Shown: positions 33,990 through 44,068 of the stretch, in pieces
Layout: each line of letters begins with the position of its first letter
How positions within the stretch are numbered: position 1 is the first letter of the stretch
Assembly: GCA_964559125.1 (NCBI GenBank)
Contig: CAZLGW010000008.1
Coordinates: 136,369-200,368, forward strand
Length of the DNA stretch: 64,000 nucleotides
Origin: Ravibacter sp964559125
Lineage (GTDB): Bacteria; Bacteroidota; Bacteroidia; Cytophagales; Spirosomataceae
Direction: 5' to 3'
Notes under the pieces: generated by a model
What the model was told of the DNA's origin: nothing
The model's database searches: none
The model's input: only the letters and a program-made list of their open reading frames with translations
Program-made: the position numbers and the translations under genes

Positions 33990-36900
33990 ATGCAAAAAAA
34001 ACAAAACGCTTATGGTGTTCTTCCCGCCATTATGAGGATCACGATTCAACAATTTGTAATGGCTGTCGTGTTTGTCAGCTTCTCCTATGCCGGTAATCTG
34101 AAGGCACAGGAACTGCTCAACAAGCGTGTTACCCTTTCGGTCTCGGACACCAGGGTAGAATCAGTGCTCGATATGATCGCAAGGCAGACCGGTGCGCGCT
34201 TCGTATATAGTCATGAGGTAATCCGGGCGGAGCGGACAGTTTCTCTCCACGTGAAAGAAAACAGGCTGGAACAGGTTTTGGAAACGCTGCTTGAACCGCT
34301 GGGTATCGGTTATACCGTTACGAACAGGGGAACGGTACTGCTCAAGAATACGGGGAAAGCACTGAGCTCCGCAGAGCCGGGGGAAGATGGTATAACCACA
34401 TTTTCTGCCGACCGTACAATAACCGGCAAAGTTACAGATGAAGAAGGCGAAGTGCTACCGGGGGTAAATATAGTGGTGAAAGGGACTCAGAGAGGAACCA
34501 TTACCGATGTAGACGGAACCTACAGCCTCCTTATTCCGGAAGGACCTCAAACGCTTATTTTTTCCTTTGTCGGATACGTCTCCGACGAAGTCCCCGTAAC
34601 CAGTGAAAAGTCAATAGTCAACATTTCGCTGAAAACAGATCAGAAGTCGCTTGAAGAAGTCGTGGTGATCGGCTACGGCGAACAGCGCAAGGTAACGCTG
34701 ACGGGTTCGGTAGCAAGCATCCGGGGAGACCAGATGCAGCGGAATCCTTCCACAAATCTGTCGGGCGCCATAGCGGGTCTGTTACCGGGAGCGATCGCTT
34801 TAAACCGCACGGGGGAACCGGGAAGAGATAACTCGAATATCCTTATACGCGGAAGTAGTACCACGGGAAACACAGGACCACTGGTGGTTGTCGACGGCAT
34901 ACAGGGCGCTACCGGCTGGGAACGCATCAATCCCAATGACATCGAATCCATATCGATACTGAAAGACGCTTCTGCCGCCATCTACGGCGCGCGCGCTGCA
35001 AACGGCGTCATACTGATCACAACCAAAAGAGGTTCCTCGGGCAAGCCTGTTATCAGCTACACCATGAACCAGGGATTTGTAAAGCCTACCCGGATCCCCC
35101 GGTTGGCCAACTCTGCTGTTTTCGCAGATTACCTGAACTACCTCTTCGAAAAATCAGGACAGCCGCCAAGATACACCGAGGAAGAAATTCAAAAATTCAG
35201 AGACGGTACTGATCCCGCTTACATAAATGAAGACTGATACGGACAGGTGCTCAAAAAAGTCTCCCGACAGAATCAGCATAATTTGAATATCAGAGGAGGA
35301 GGAGAAAACATTAAATACTCTGTATCAGGATCTTATTTAAACCAGGATGGCATGTTCAAAAAAGGCAGCCTGGATTTCAGATCCTACTCGGTACGCGCTA
35401 ACCTTGATGCGGGCATCAACCGGTACATTAACGTTGGAGTGGACGTAAATGCAGGAATGGATGTCGGGAACTATCCTGCCTATAGTACTTCTACTGCATT
35501 TGCAAGGCTCAGACAGCTTCCTTACATCCCGGTTTACTGGGAAAACGGTCTGCCGTCTGCGGGAATTGAAAACGGGGAAAATCCCGCTGTAATGGTCACT
35601 GAAGCGACAGGTAATTTCAACGAGGACAAGCAGCGCTTTCAGATGAAGCTTTCTTTTGACATAAAACTACCCTGGGTCGAAGGCCTCGGCACAGATGGTT
35701 ATTTCGCCTTTATCAATGATAATACTTTTACCAAAAACTGGAGGACTCCCTGGACCGTCTATGACTATGACCGCAACCAGGATATTTATATCAGCAGGAC
35801 CGGGGGAGGAATTACAAAGCCCGAATTGACGCAGGCTGCCGCTAATTTCAGGAATTCGCTGGTAAACCTGCGGCTGAAATATGCCAGGCAATTCGACAGG
35901 CATTATTTGAATACGTTTGTTGCCTATGAGCAGATAGACGAGAAAAACAGCAGCTTCTCAGCTTTCCGGAGAAATTATATTTCCAGTGCTATCGACGAAT
36001 TATTTGCAGGCAGCCTCGTAGATCAGTCTACAGGCGGAAACCGTTCAGAAACAGGACGTCAGAACTTCTTCGGACGCATCAGCTATAATTTCTCTGAAAA
36101 ATACCTGATTGATTTTAACGCGAGGTACGACGGCTCCTCGGCATTTCCGAAAGGAAAAAGGTTTGGTTTCTTCCCTGGGGTTTCGGTCGCCTGGAGGATT
36201 TCCCAGGAAAATTTTCTACAATCGAACAAATTTGTTACAGACCTCAAACTAAGGGCTTCCTACGGTAAGATGGGGAATGACCGGATCAGTGCGTTCCAGA
36301 ACCTGATCCTTTACACTTTAGGAAACACCGGCTATCCTTTTGGAGCATCTTCAGCCGCTACCCAGGGATTGGTAGCCGGTGTAAGTCCGAATCCGAATAT
36401 AACCTGGGAAGTAGCCTCCACTTATAATGCAGGCTTTGACCTCGATCTGCTGAACGGACTTTTCGGGTTGAGCGTAGATATATTTAAACAAAAACGATCT
36501 AATATTCTGACCACGCGAGACCTGGCGGTTCCTTACTATACCGGTTTGAAGCTTCCTAACGAAAATATCGGAGTCGTTCAGAATAAAGGAGTCGAACTCC
36601 AGCTGACCCATCTCAAAAACTTCAATGACTGGAGCCTGAGAATAAACGCCAATATGGCGTACGCTAAGAGTAAAATATTGGATATCAGTGAAGCAAGCAA
36701 TGTACCTGAATGGCAAAAGGCTGAGGGACACGCTCTTGGAGCCGGGCTCTACTATATGAATGACGGAATTGCAAGAACACAGCAGGACGTCGATAATGCA
36801 CCTGACAGAAACGGTATGGTAATAGGTGATCTTATGTATAAAGACATGAACCAGGACGGCAAAATTGACGCCGCCGACCGTGTACGTCTCGACAAGACGA

Positions 36901-37373
36901 ATATTCCCAGGCTGACATACGGATTTTCAGCTTCGATAAGCTACAGGAACATTTCACTATGGTCGCACTTTGCCGGTGCAGGAAAGGTCTGGCAGTACTA
37001 CCTGCTTTCTGCCAGGAGCGGGATGAACCAGCTATCGGATCTCCTGGAAAACAGATACAAACCTAGTAGTATGGACTCTGAATACCCGATTCTGCCAACA
37101 GTCGACACCGAATCTGAGGTAAGCGGGCTACGCTCCGATTTCTGGCTGAAAGATGTTTCCTATCTGCGGCTGAAAACCCTCGAAGTGTCTTATACACTCC
37201 CACAGCAGTTGCTGAACTCACTTGGAATCAAATCAATGAGAATATATGTCAACGGGAATAACCTGCTGACCTTCGACAAACTAAAATGGTTTGATCCTGA
37301 AAACAGCAATGAGATGGGAGCCTTTTATCCCCAGAATAAGATTTTTAATGTAGGCTTCGGATTAAACTTTTAA
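33990..37373 (+). pseudogene. SusC/RagA-family TonB-dependent receptor interrupted by in-frame TGA
   Basis: One continuous frame of 1,127 codons from ATG 33990 to 37373, broken only by TGA at 35235-35237 (codon 416). Before it lie a signal peptide, an STN domain (VTLSVSDTRVESVLDMIARQTG), a carboxypeptidase-like domain (ITGKVTDEEGEVLPGVNIVVKG) and the plug (ILKDASAAIYGARAANGVILITTK). After it, YGQVLKKVSRQNQHNLNIRGG and the full barrel to NVGFGLNF continue in the same frame. Related SusC proteins have Trp in the DWY motif at this place, so TGG to TGA is the obvious cause. As written, only a 415-residue plug fragment would be made. It could be a real nonsense mutation or a sequencing error. Confidence 0.82.
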
Positions 37374-37377
37374 TAAA

Positions 37378-39054
37378 ATGAAAAGGCAGATTCATACCGG
37401 GAATATACTTTCAATCCTGAACAGGATCCTTCCTGCAATATTCCTGATCCATTTACATTGGGCATGCAACACGGATGTCCTGGACAAAGTCCCCCTCGAT
37501 CGGTTTTCAGATGAAGCGGTATGGCGGGACGCCGCTCTGACCGAAGCCTTTGTAAATAATACTTACCGTATTATGCCTCAAGGACATACAAGTGGCGCAC
37601 AAATGCTGGCAAGTGTAACAGATGAAGCATACTATCGCACCGGAAGGCCAGACTATATTTCAGCCGGCAACATTACTCCTGCCGAGCTCGGAGTACTCAA
37701 TTTCTGGACGCAGGGAGGGGAGGCCGGTGCCAATTACAGCTACTGGTCGGTTATAACGAAGTGCAATATCTTTTTCGATAATATAGGTACTTCGCCGATA
37801 GATGAACCTGTAAAACAGCGAATGATTGGGGAAATGAAGTCTTTAAGAGCCTACGCATACTTCCGCCTGGTTGCCTTTTTTGGCGGAGTTCCCCTGATAA
37901 CGAAATCCTTTACGTTAAACGACGATTTTAACGTTGCCCGGAATTCCTATAACGAGTGTATGGATTTCGTCGTAAATGAGCTGACCGAAGCCGCCTCCTT
38001 ACTCCCGGTAGCCTACAACGACGAAAATAAAGGAAGAATTACGAAAGGCGCGGCCCTGGCTATCAAATCGAGGGCTCTTCTGTATATGGCAAGCCCGTTA
38101 AACAACGCGGGTCAGGACAAAACCAAATGGGAAAAAGCAGCGACGGCGGCCAAAGAAGTAATTGACTTGAATATATATTCGCTGTTTCCCGATTATAAAG
38201 ACCAGTTCCTGAAAAAAAATCTACATAACCAGGAATCCATATGGATCCGGCCGTTCAACTACTCTGTCGACCCGGAAGGAGCAAATGTTGAGCAAACGCT
38301 TTATCCTAACGGCTATAACGGGTTTGGACAATCGTCTCCGCTGCACAATATGGTGGATGCCTACGAGATGATCAGCGGAAAACTACCTAAAGATGACCCC
38401 ACTTATGATCCCCAAAACCCTTATGTAAACAGAGACCCCCGCTTTTATGCCAGTATATTGTATGATGGAGCTCCCTTCCAGCACAGAGAGCTGGAGACAT
38501 TTCTACCGGGCGGGCTTGATACACAGGAGGGACCGGTTTCTTCGTGGAATGCTACCCTGACCGGATATTATTTCAGAAAATTTATTGACGAAACAATAGT
38601 AAATCCGGGAGGAGTGGTAAGAGGCGATTCTCCGTGGATTTATTTCAGGTATGCAGAAATTCTCCTTAATTATGCAGAAGCAAGCTACTTTTCAGGCAAC
38701 GAAGAGACAGCCAGGGAATACGTCAATATGGTCAGAAGCCGGCCGGGGGTCCAAATGCCTCCCGTTACCGAAAGCGGCAGCGCCCTGCTTAACCGGATTA
38801 TTAATGAACGCCGGGTTGAGCTTGCATTTGAAGAGCACAGGTACTTTGACGTCAGACGCTGGAAAATCGCCCCGGACGTTCTTAACAAAGATGGCTCCAG
38901 AATGAACATACGCAAGGATCCTGTCACCGGGAAAAAGAGGTACCAGGTCCAGGAATTTACGACCAAACGCTTTTATGAAAAAAACTACCTGGTCCCTATC
39001 CCGCAGTCTGAAATCGAGAAAAACCCGTTGCTCGAACAGAACCCGGGTTATTGA
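37378..39054 (+). CDS. SusD/RagB-family glycan-binding lipoprotein (first PUL)
   Basis: 558 residues. A signal sequence ends in a Cys (LHWAC) for lipid attachment to the outer membrane. SusD features include VPLDRFSDEAVW, TPR-like helices (KQRMIGEMKSLRAYAYFRLVAFFGGVPLIT) and the C-terminal RRVELAFEEHRYFDVRRWK...PIPQSEIEKNP ending. It would bind oligosaccharides over the SusC channel. It begins 4 bp after the broken susC gene, so its usual partner may be missing. Confidence 0.9.
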   Translation: MKRQIHTGNILSILNRILPAIFLIHLHWACNTDVLDKVPLDRFSDEAVWRDAALTEAFVNNTYRIMPQGHTSGAQMLASVTDEAYYRTGRPDYISAGNITPAELGVLNFWTQGGEAGANYSYWSVITKCNIFFDNIGTSPIDEPVKQRMIGEMKSLRAYAYFRLVAFFGGVPLITKSFTLNDDFNVARNSYNECMDFVVNELTEAASLLPVAYNDENKGRITKGAALAIKSRALLYMASPLNNAGQDKTKWEKAATAAKEVIDLNIYSLFPDYKDQFLKKNLHNQESIWIRPFNYSVDPEGANVEQTLYPNGYNGFGQSSPLHNMVDAYEMISGKLPKDDPTYDPQNPYVNRDPRFYASILYDGAPFQHRELETFLPGGLDTQEGPVSSWNATLTGYYFRKFIDETIVNPGGVVRGDSPWIYFRYAEILLNYAEASYFSGNEETAREYVNMVRSRPGVQMPPVTESGSALLNRIINERRVELAFEEHRYFDVRRWKIAPDVLNKDGSRMNIRKDPVTGKKRYQVQEFTTKRFYEKNYLVPIPQSEIEKNPLLEQNPGY

Positions 39055-39095
39055 ATGTTGAAATGAGATACTATTAAATACCAGTTTAATAACCG

Positions 39096-41285
39096 ATGAA
39101 ATTAACACTGAAAATCCCGATCCTCTCCCTGGGTATTTCCCTGCTCGCGGTTATGTCTCCTTCTCATTCCGCTGCACAAGCCGAACTGGAAGTTGTGAAA
39201 AACAAATGGATCCAATACAGCGATTTGTCGCACCTGCTATACCATCACCTCGCTGAAGATGCCTACAAGCTTCTGGACAAAGAGGCGGACCTTGCGGCCC
39301 GCCTCAAAACCAGAACGCAATGGCAGCAGCGACAGCAGGAAAAGAAGGCTGCTCTGTGGAACCAGATTGGTAGCTTCAAGGAAAAAACTCCCTTAAATGC
39401 CAGGATAACCTCGGTGATCCAAAAAGACGGCTTCAGGATTGAAAATGTGATTTATGAATCCCTGCCCGGTTATTATGTAACCGCCTCATTGTTTATCCCC
39501 GATCACGTAACGGCGCCGGCGCCGGCCATACTCTTCTGCAGCGGGCACAGCGCCCGGGCCTACCGGCGGGACGTATACCAGCTACCCCTGCAAAACCTGG
39601 TCAAAAAAGGATTTGTCGTATTGGCCATCGACCCCGTAAGCCAGGGAGAAAGGCTGCAGTACCTGAACAGCGAAACCGGGGAGTCGGAAATCGGGAGTTC
39701 TACCAAAGAACACTCCTACCCTGCCGTGCAGGCATTCCTGATCGGCCAGTCGGTCGCCAGGTATTTCGTTTGGGACGGAATCCGCGGGATCGACTACCTC
39801 GTGAGCCGCAAGGAAGTAGACCCTGCCCGTATCGGGGTGCACGGCCTTTCGGGAGGGGGTACCCAGGCAGCCTATATCGGCGCCCTCGACGACCGGGTCC
39901 TTGCGTCTGCACCCTGCGGGTATATCACAGGGTTCAAGCGGTTAATAGAATCTATCGGGACCCAGGACGGCGAGCAGAACTTCTATCATGGCATTAAAGA
40001 AGGGATCGATCATGCGGATATGCTGGAAATACGCGCGCCCAAACCAACGCTTATCATGGCCACTACGCGCGATTTTTTTAACATAAGCGGCACCCGGGAT
40101 GTATTTAAAAGAGTAAAAAGGGCTTATGAAATATTCGGAGCTGCCGGAAACCTCGAAATGGTCGAAGGCGACTACGAGCACGGATACGAGCAGACTATCC
40201 GCGAAGCGATGTACGCGTTTTTTCAGAAACATCTGAAACTACCCGGCTCTTCCGCCGAGCTGTCCATCACGCTGCTCACCGAAGAAGAGCTGCAGAAAAC
40301 GCCAACCGGGCAGGTAGCTACCTCGTATACCCGCTACGAAACCATATTCACCCTGAATAAAAAGGAATCGGAGCCGTGGACCGGTCGCCTGCAGAAAGCC
40401 CGGGAGAATACAGCTACCCACCTGAAACAGGTAGTGACCGATGCCAGGCAATACAGCGGATTCAGAGCCCCGGCCGGCATAGAATCGCCGGTTTTTACGG
40501 GCAGGATCCGCAGGGATGCATATGTGATCGAGCGATACTTTCTGAAAGGAGAAGGCAACTACCCGGTCCCCTATCTGCTGTTCGTGCCTGCTGAACCATC
40601 GGGAAAAACGATCATCTACCTGCACCCGGACGGAAAGGCAAAGGAGGCCTCTGGAGAAATAGAAAGATTGGTAAAGCAGGGCCTGACAGTTTTAGCACCC
40701 GATCTTCTCGGCGTAGGTGAGCTTATTTCCGACCGTTTCAAAGGAGATGCTGCCATCGAAGGTATATCCTATAATATCTGGTTTACGGCCGCGTTGACAG
40801 GCCGGAGTATCGTAGGCGTACACGCCGCTGATTTAATACGCCTTGTCAATATGGTAAAGCAGGGTTCCCCGCAGGAAGAGATTTGGGGAATGGCTCGGGA
40901 CGAAATGGGTCCCTCGCTATTGCATGCGGTAGCGTTCGACTCCCGGATTGCAGGTGCAGCTATACTTGGAATGTACTGCTCTTATCAGGACGTAACTGAC
41001 AGGGAGCGGTACAACCCGAAGTTTGTATATAGTATGGTTCCCGGAGCCCTCCGGGCCTATGACCTGCCTGATCTGGCTGCTGCTATTGCTCCAAGACCAC
41101 TGATCCTGGCCAACTTCGTAGATAGCAAAGGGCACCCCTTGCGCCCCACAGAAATGGATACGGCCTCTGCGGTGGTCCGCAGGTATTATGAAATTAATCA
41201 TGCTATACACACTCTAAAGACAATTGTCACTGACGACCCGGTATCTCATTTAATTGATCGGATAGAAAAAGTGAATAGATATTGA
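39096..41285 (+). CDS. Exported two-domain alpha/beta hydrolase (acetylxylan-esterase-like), copy B
   Basis: 729 residues with a Sec signal (about 1-27). Full-length paralogue of the 25736-27904 gene, in opposite orientation. Domain 1 keeps HGLSGGG (S252 nucleophile). Domain 2 has MARDEMGPSLLHA at the elbow, so the GxSxG motif is lost as in copy A. It closes the first PUL, 41 bp after susD. It probably removes ester substituents from the glycan bound by SusD. The conserved loss of the second nucleophile suggests domain 2 has a structural or binding role. Confidence 0.75.
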   Translation: MKLTLKIPILSLGISLLAVMSPSHSAAQAELEVVKNKWIQYSDLSHLLYHHLAEDAYKLLDKEADLAARLKTRTQWQQRQQEKKAALWNQIGSFKEKTPLNARITSVIQKDGFRIENVIYESLPGYYVTASLFIPDHVTAPAPAILFCSGHSARAYRRDVYQLPLQNLVKKGFVVLAIDPVSQGERLQYLNSETGESEIGSSTKEHSYPAVQAFLIGQSVARYFVWDGIRGIDYLVSRKEVDPARIGVHGLSGGGTQAAYIGALDDRVLASAPCGYITGFKRLIESIGTQDGEQNFYHGIKEGIDHADMLEIRAPKPTLIMATTRDFFNISGTRDVFKRVKRAYEIFGAAGNLEMVEGDYEHGYEQTIREAMYAFFQKHLKLPGSSAELSITLLTEEELQKTPTGQVATSYTRYETIFTLNKKESEPWTGRLQKARENTATHLKQVVTDARQYSGFRAPAGIESPVFTGRIRRDAYVIERYFLKGEGNYPVPYLLFVPAEPSGKTIIYLHPDGKAKEASGEIERLVKQGLTVLAPDLLGVGELISDRFKGDAAIEGISYNIWFTAALTGRSIVGVHAADLIRLVNMVKQGSPQEEIWGMARDEMGPSLLHAVAFDSRIAGAAILGMYCSYQDVTDRERYNPKFVYSMVPGALRAYDLPDLAAAIAPRPLILANFVDSKGHPLRPTEMDTASAVVRRYYEINHAIHTLKTIVTDDPVSHLIDRIEKVNRY

Positions 41286-41359
41286 CAAAACCTGCTGGAT
41301 GCCCCAGATCAGACCGGCGTAAACCTTAACAAAAATCCCACAGGTTTGCAGATCTGAAT

Positions 41360-41404
41360 TTTTCCTGACAAATTTGTAGTTGAATTACAAATTTGTCAGG
41401 AAAA
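41360..41404. repeat. Perfect 19-bp inverted repeat at the start of the DUF4143 gene
   Basis: Left arm 41360-41378 (TTTTCCTGACAAATTTGTA) is the exact reverse complement of 41386-41404, separated by 7 bp. The right arm ends on the A of the ATG. As RNA this would hide the start codon; as DNA it could be a binding site for a dimeric regulator, possibly the gene's own product. No T-run follows. Confidence 0.65.
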
Positions 41405-42573
41405 TGAGGGAGCGTTTTATAAGCAGACAGATGCAGTCTGAATTATTGAGACTAAATGGGCACTTCCCGATAGTTGTCGTCACCGGTCCACGTCAGTCTG
41501 GTAAAACCACTTTGTGCAGAAATACTTTCTCCGGATACGATTATGTCAATCTGGAAAACGTCGCTATCCGCGAACAGGTGGCGCTATCACCTCTTGACTT
41601 TTTAAGGCAATATGAAGAAGGGCTTATTCTTGACGAAGTTCAGCAATCCCCCGAGCTATTCTCATATTTACAGGTACTAGTAGATGAGATGCCCGAAAAA
41701 CGCTTTATACTTACCGGTAGCAGCAACCTTGCACTAATGGAAAAGGTAACTCAATCGCTCGCAGGAAGAGCTGCCGTTTTATCGTTGCTTCCTCTTTCTC
41801 TGAAGGAATTGGGTGAAAACACATCCGCAAATACCAATACATTATTGCTGAATGGCGGTTATCCTGCCGTATGGGCAAAACAAATACCAGTTCAGGATGT
41901 AGCCCGCCAGTATTATAATACCTACGTAGAACGCGATGTCCGGCAATTACTGAATGTCAAAAATATGACTCTCTTTCAAACCTTCATCAGACTCTGCGCC
42001 GGGCGTATCGGCAATGAATGGAACGCCTCTGCCCTAAGTAATGAAACAGGGGTAACCGTGCATACTATCCAGGAATGGCTGAGCGTTCTGGAAGCTTCTT
42101 ATATAGTTTTTAAACTTCCCCCATTTTTCAGAAATATTGGAAAGCGGCTAATCAAAACTCCTAAAATATACTTTTGTGATACTGGTCTGGCGTGTTTTTT
42201 ACTTGGGATCGAAAGCGAGCAACAACTGGCTACCCACCCATTGAGGGGAGCTATTTTTGAGAATTACATAGTACTCGAATTCCTAAAAGGTCGGCTTAAC
42301 GAGGGAAAACTCTCCAACATCTACTACTATCGGGATCAGTCGCAACGGGAAGTAGACATTATACAGGAATTTGCCTCAGAACTGCATGCTTACGAGATCA
42401 AATCGGCACGTATTTTTCAAAAAGATTTCCTGAAAAACCTACGTTATCTTAAAGAGCTGCTCGGAAGCAGCCTTACTATCGCTCAGGTAATATACGATGG
42501 AGATATCGATGTCCCCTCAAAATCGGAAGGTGTGATAAACTTCAGAACTGCTATAACACAAATACCGGTTTAA
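41404..42573 (+). CDS. DUF4143-type AAA ATPase
   Basis: 389 residues from ATG 41404. The N-terminal AAA domain has Walker A GPRQSGKTT and a Walker B-like LILDEVQQ, followed by FILTGSSN and the RAAVLSLLPLSLKEL stretch typical of this family. The C-terminal DUF4143 domain (about 195-370) has LIKTPKIYFCDTGLACFLLGI and REVDIIQEFASELHAYEIKSA, a nuclease-like region. These AT-rich genes are common and mobile in Bacteroidota; their function is unknown. It sits between unrelated genes and behind a perfect inverted repeat, which suggests a separate arrival. Confidence 0.85.
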   Translation: MRERFISRQMQSELLRLNGHFPIVVVTGPRQSGKTTLCRNTFSGYDYVNLENVAIREQVALSPLDFLRQYEEGLILDEVQQSPELFSYLQVLVDEMPEKRFILTGSSNLALMEKVTQSLAGRAAVLSLLPLSLKELGENTSANTNTLLLNGGYPAVWAKQIPVQDVARQYYNTYVERDVRQLLNVKNMTLFQTFIRLCAGRIGNEWNASALSNETGVTVHTIQEWLSVLEASYIVFKLPPFFRNIGKRLIKTPKIYFCDTGLACFLLGIESEQQLATHPLRGAIFENYIVLEFLKGRLNEGKLSNIYYYRDQSQREVDIIQEFASELHAYEIKSARIFQKDFLKNLRYLKELLGSSLTIAQVIYDGDIDVPSKSEGVINFRTAITQIPV

Positions 42574-42596
42574 CCCGTATTAAAAAAGAAAATATC

Positions 42597-43979
42597 ATGA
42601 ACAGAAGAAATTTTATACAGGCAGGGCTGGGAGGAATAATCGGAGGTGCGGGAGCGCCGTCCATCATCCATAACGGTGCGGGTTACGAAACCAGCCTGAT
42701 AGAAAAGGAAAGAAAAGTTCCTGTTTCGGGGAGCTACGATATCGTAGTAAGCGGCGCCGGTCCGGCAGGAGTAATCGCGGCAATTGAAGCCGGGCGAAAC
42801 GGTTCGAAAGTACTTCTGCTGGAAGTCCGCGGCTGCCTGGGAGGCGTATGGACCGCCGGGCTCCTCAGCTGGATTCTGGACCAGGCCAATAAACCCGGCA
42901 TTATGCGGGAGCTCGAAACCCGGTTGGATAAAATGGGGGCCAAGTGCCCCATCAATGTCGGGGCCAATCTCTCCTATGATGTTGAAAAAATGAAATTGCT
43001 CCTGGAAGAAATGTGCCAGGAGGCCAATGTGGATATCCTGCTTCACACCCGGGTCGTCGGGGCGGCTAAAAATGACCAGAAGCGTCTCACTCATGTGATC
43101 ACAGAGTCGAAATCAGGACGAGAGGCCTGGGCGGCAAAAATGTTCATAGACACTTCCGGCGACGGTGATCTGGCCGCTCTCAGCGGCTGCGGATTTGACT
43201 TCGGAAGTGAAACCGACGGAAGCTTCCAGCCTTCCTCGCTGCTCAGCATCGTCACTGGGGTTCGTTTCGAAGATATCCAAAAGTTCGTCCGGTGGTCGGG
43301 AGATACCGGCTCAGCCTCCAAAAGGTACCTTCTGGATGAAATGGCAAAGGCCGGCGTAGTACCTTCCTATTCCAAGCCCAGCATCCACCCGATCAGGGAA
43401 GATCTGTTTATGGTTATGGCCAATCATCAGTACGGGCTCTCCGGCCTCAACACGCGCGACGTGACCAGGGCTACACTGATCGCCAGGAAGGAGATCCATC
43501 AGATTACCGAAGGACTCAGGTCTTTAGGAGGAATATGGAAAGACCTGAGAGTGGTGTCGACGGCTGAGCATATCGGGATAAGGGAAGGCCGCCGTATCCA
43601 CGGGCTGTACACCGTAACGACCGAAGACCTGGTAACCGGTGCAAGACACGAAGATGCCGTATGCCGGGTTACTTTCGGAGTCGATGTCCACTCCGTTAAA
43701 AAATCAGACGATGATCCGTCGTCTGCCTATAACAGGGGTATAAAGGTGAAGCCTTACGATATCCCCCTGAGATCCCTGATTGCCAAAGACGTAGGGGGGC
43801 TCTTGATGGCCGGCAGATGCATCAGCGGTGATTTCCTTTCCCATTCCAGCTACCGTGTAACAGGAAATGCAGTGGCAATGGGACAGGCAGCCGGAAGAGT
43901 GGCTGCTTTGGCAGCTACCCAAAACAAGCTCCCGCAGGAAATTTCTTTTACCAAAACAGGCCTTTCGAGGCTCGATTAA
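42597..43979 (+). CDS. FAD-dependent oxidoreductase with exported-type leader
   Basis: 460 residues. The leader MNRRNFIQAGLGGIIGGAG looks like a Tat signal (RRNFIQ). The FAD-binding fold follows at about 42-75 (YDIVVSGAGPAGVIAAIEAG). MFIDTSGDGDLAALSGCGFDFG and the C-terminal DVGGLLMAGRCISGDFLSHSSYRVTGNAVAMGQAAG are typical of the FAD_oxidored family. Such proteins in glycan-degrading Bacteroidota often lie near sulfatases and PULs with unknown substrates. A flavinylation-like lipoprotein gene follows. A strong hairpin lies just after the stop. Confidence 0.8.
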   Translation: MNRRNFIQAGLGGIIGGAGAPSIIHNGAGYETSLIEKERKVPVSGSYDIVVSGAGPAGVIAAIEAGRNGSKVLLLEVRGCLGGVWTAGLLSWILDQANKPGIMRELETRLDKMGAKCPINVGANLSYDVEKMKLLLEEMCQEANVDILLHTRVVGAAKNDQKRLTHVITESKSGREAWAAKMFIDTSGDGDLAALSGCGFDFGSETDGSFQPSSLLSIVTGVRFEDIQKFVRWSGDTGSASKRYLLDEMAKAGVVPSYSKPSIHPIREDLFMVMANHQYGLSGLNTRDVTRATLIARKEIHQITEGLRSLGGIWKDLRVVSTAEHIGIREGRRIHGLYTVTTEDLVTGARHEDAVCRVTFGVDVHSVKKSDDDPSSAYNRGIKVKPYDIPLRSLIAKDVGGLLMAGRCISGDFLSHSSYRVTGNAVAMGQAAGRVAALAATQNKLPQEISFTKTGLSRLD

Positions 43980-43998
43980 ATAACAGGCGTCGACGCCA

Positions 43999-44032
43999 CG
44001 GGCTGACGCAAAACCGCCTTTGTGTCAGCCCG
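43999..44032 (+). terminator. Strong hairpin after the FAD oxidoreductase gene
   Basis: CGGGCTGAC (43999-44007) pairs with 44024-44032; a G/T wobble and CAAA/TTTG extend the stem to 14 bp over a 6-nt loop. It lies 20 bp after the stop codon. No T-run follows, so it may be a factor-dependent terminator or an mRNA-stabilising element. Confidence 0.45.
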
Positions 44033-44068
44033 GGTGAATGCGCCGGATGAAGCGGAATTCCGAAAGAA

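Noticed and set aside
35235..35237. TGA recoding (Sec, Trp or programmed readthrough)
   Set aside because: TGA ends several other genes in the window normally, the SusC family needs Trp here, and no Sec element was noticed; a nonsense change or base-call error is simpler.
35235..35247. Frameshift splitting susC
   Set aside because: Both halves are in the same frame and join without gain or loss of bases; a single TGA codon is the only interruption.
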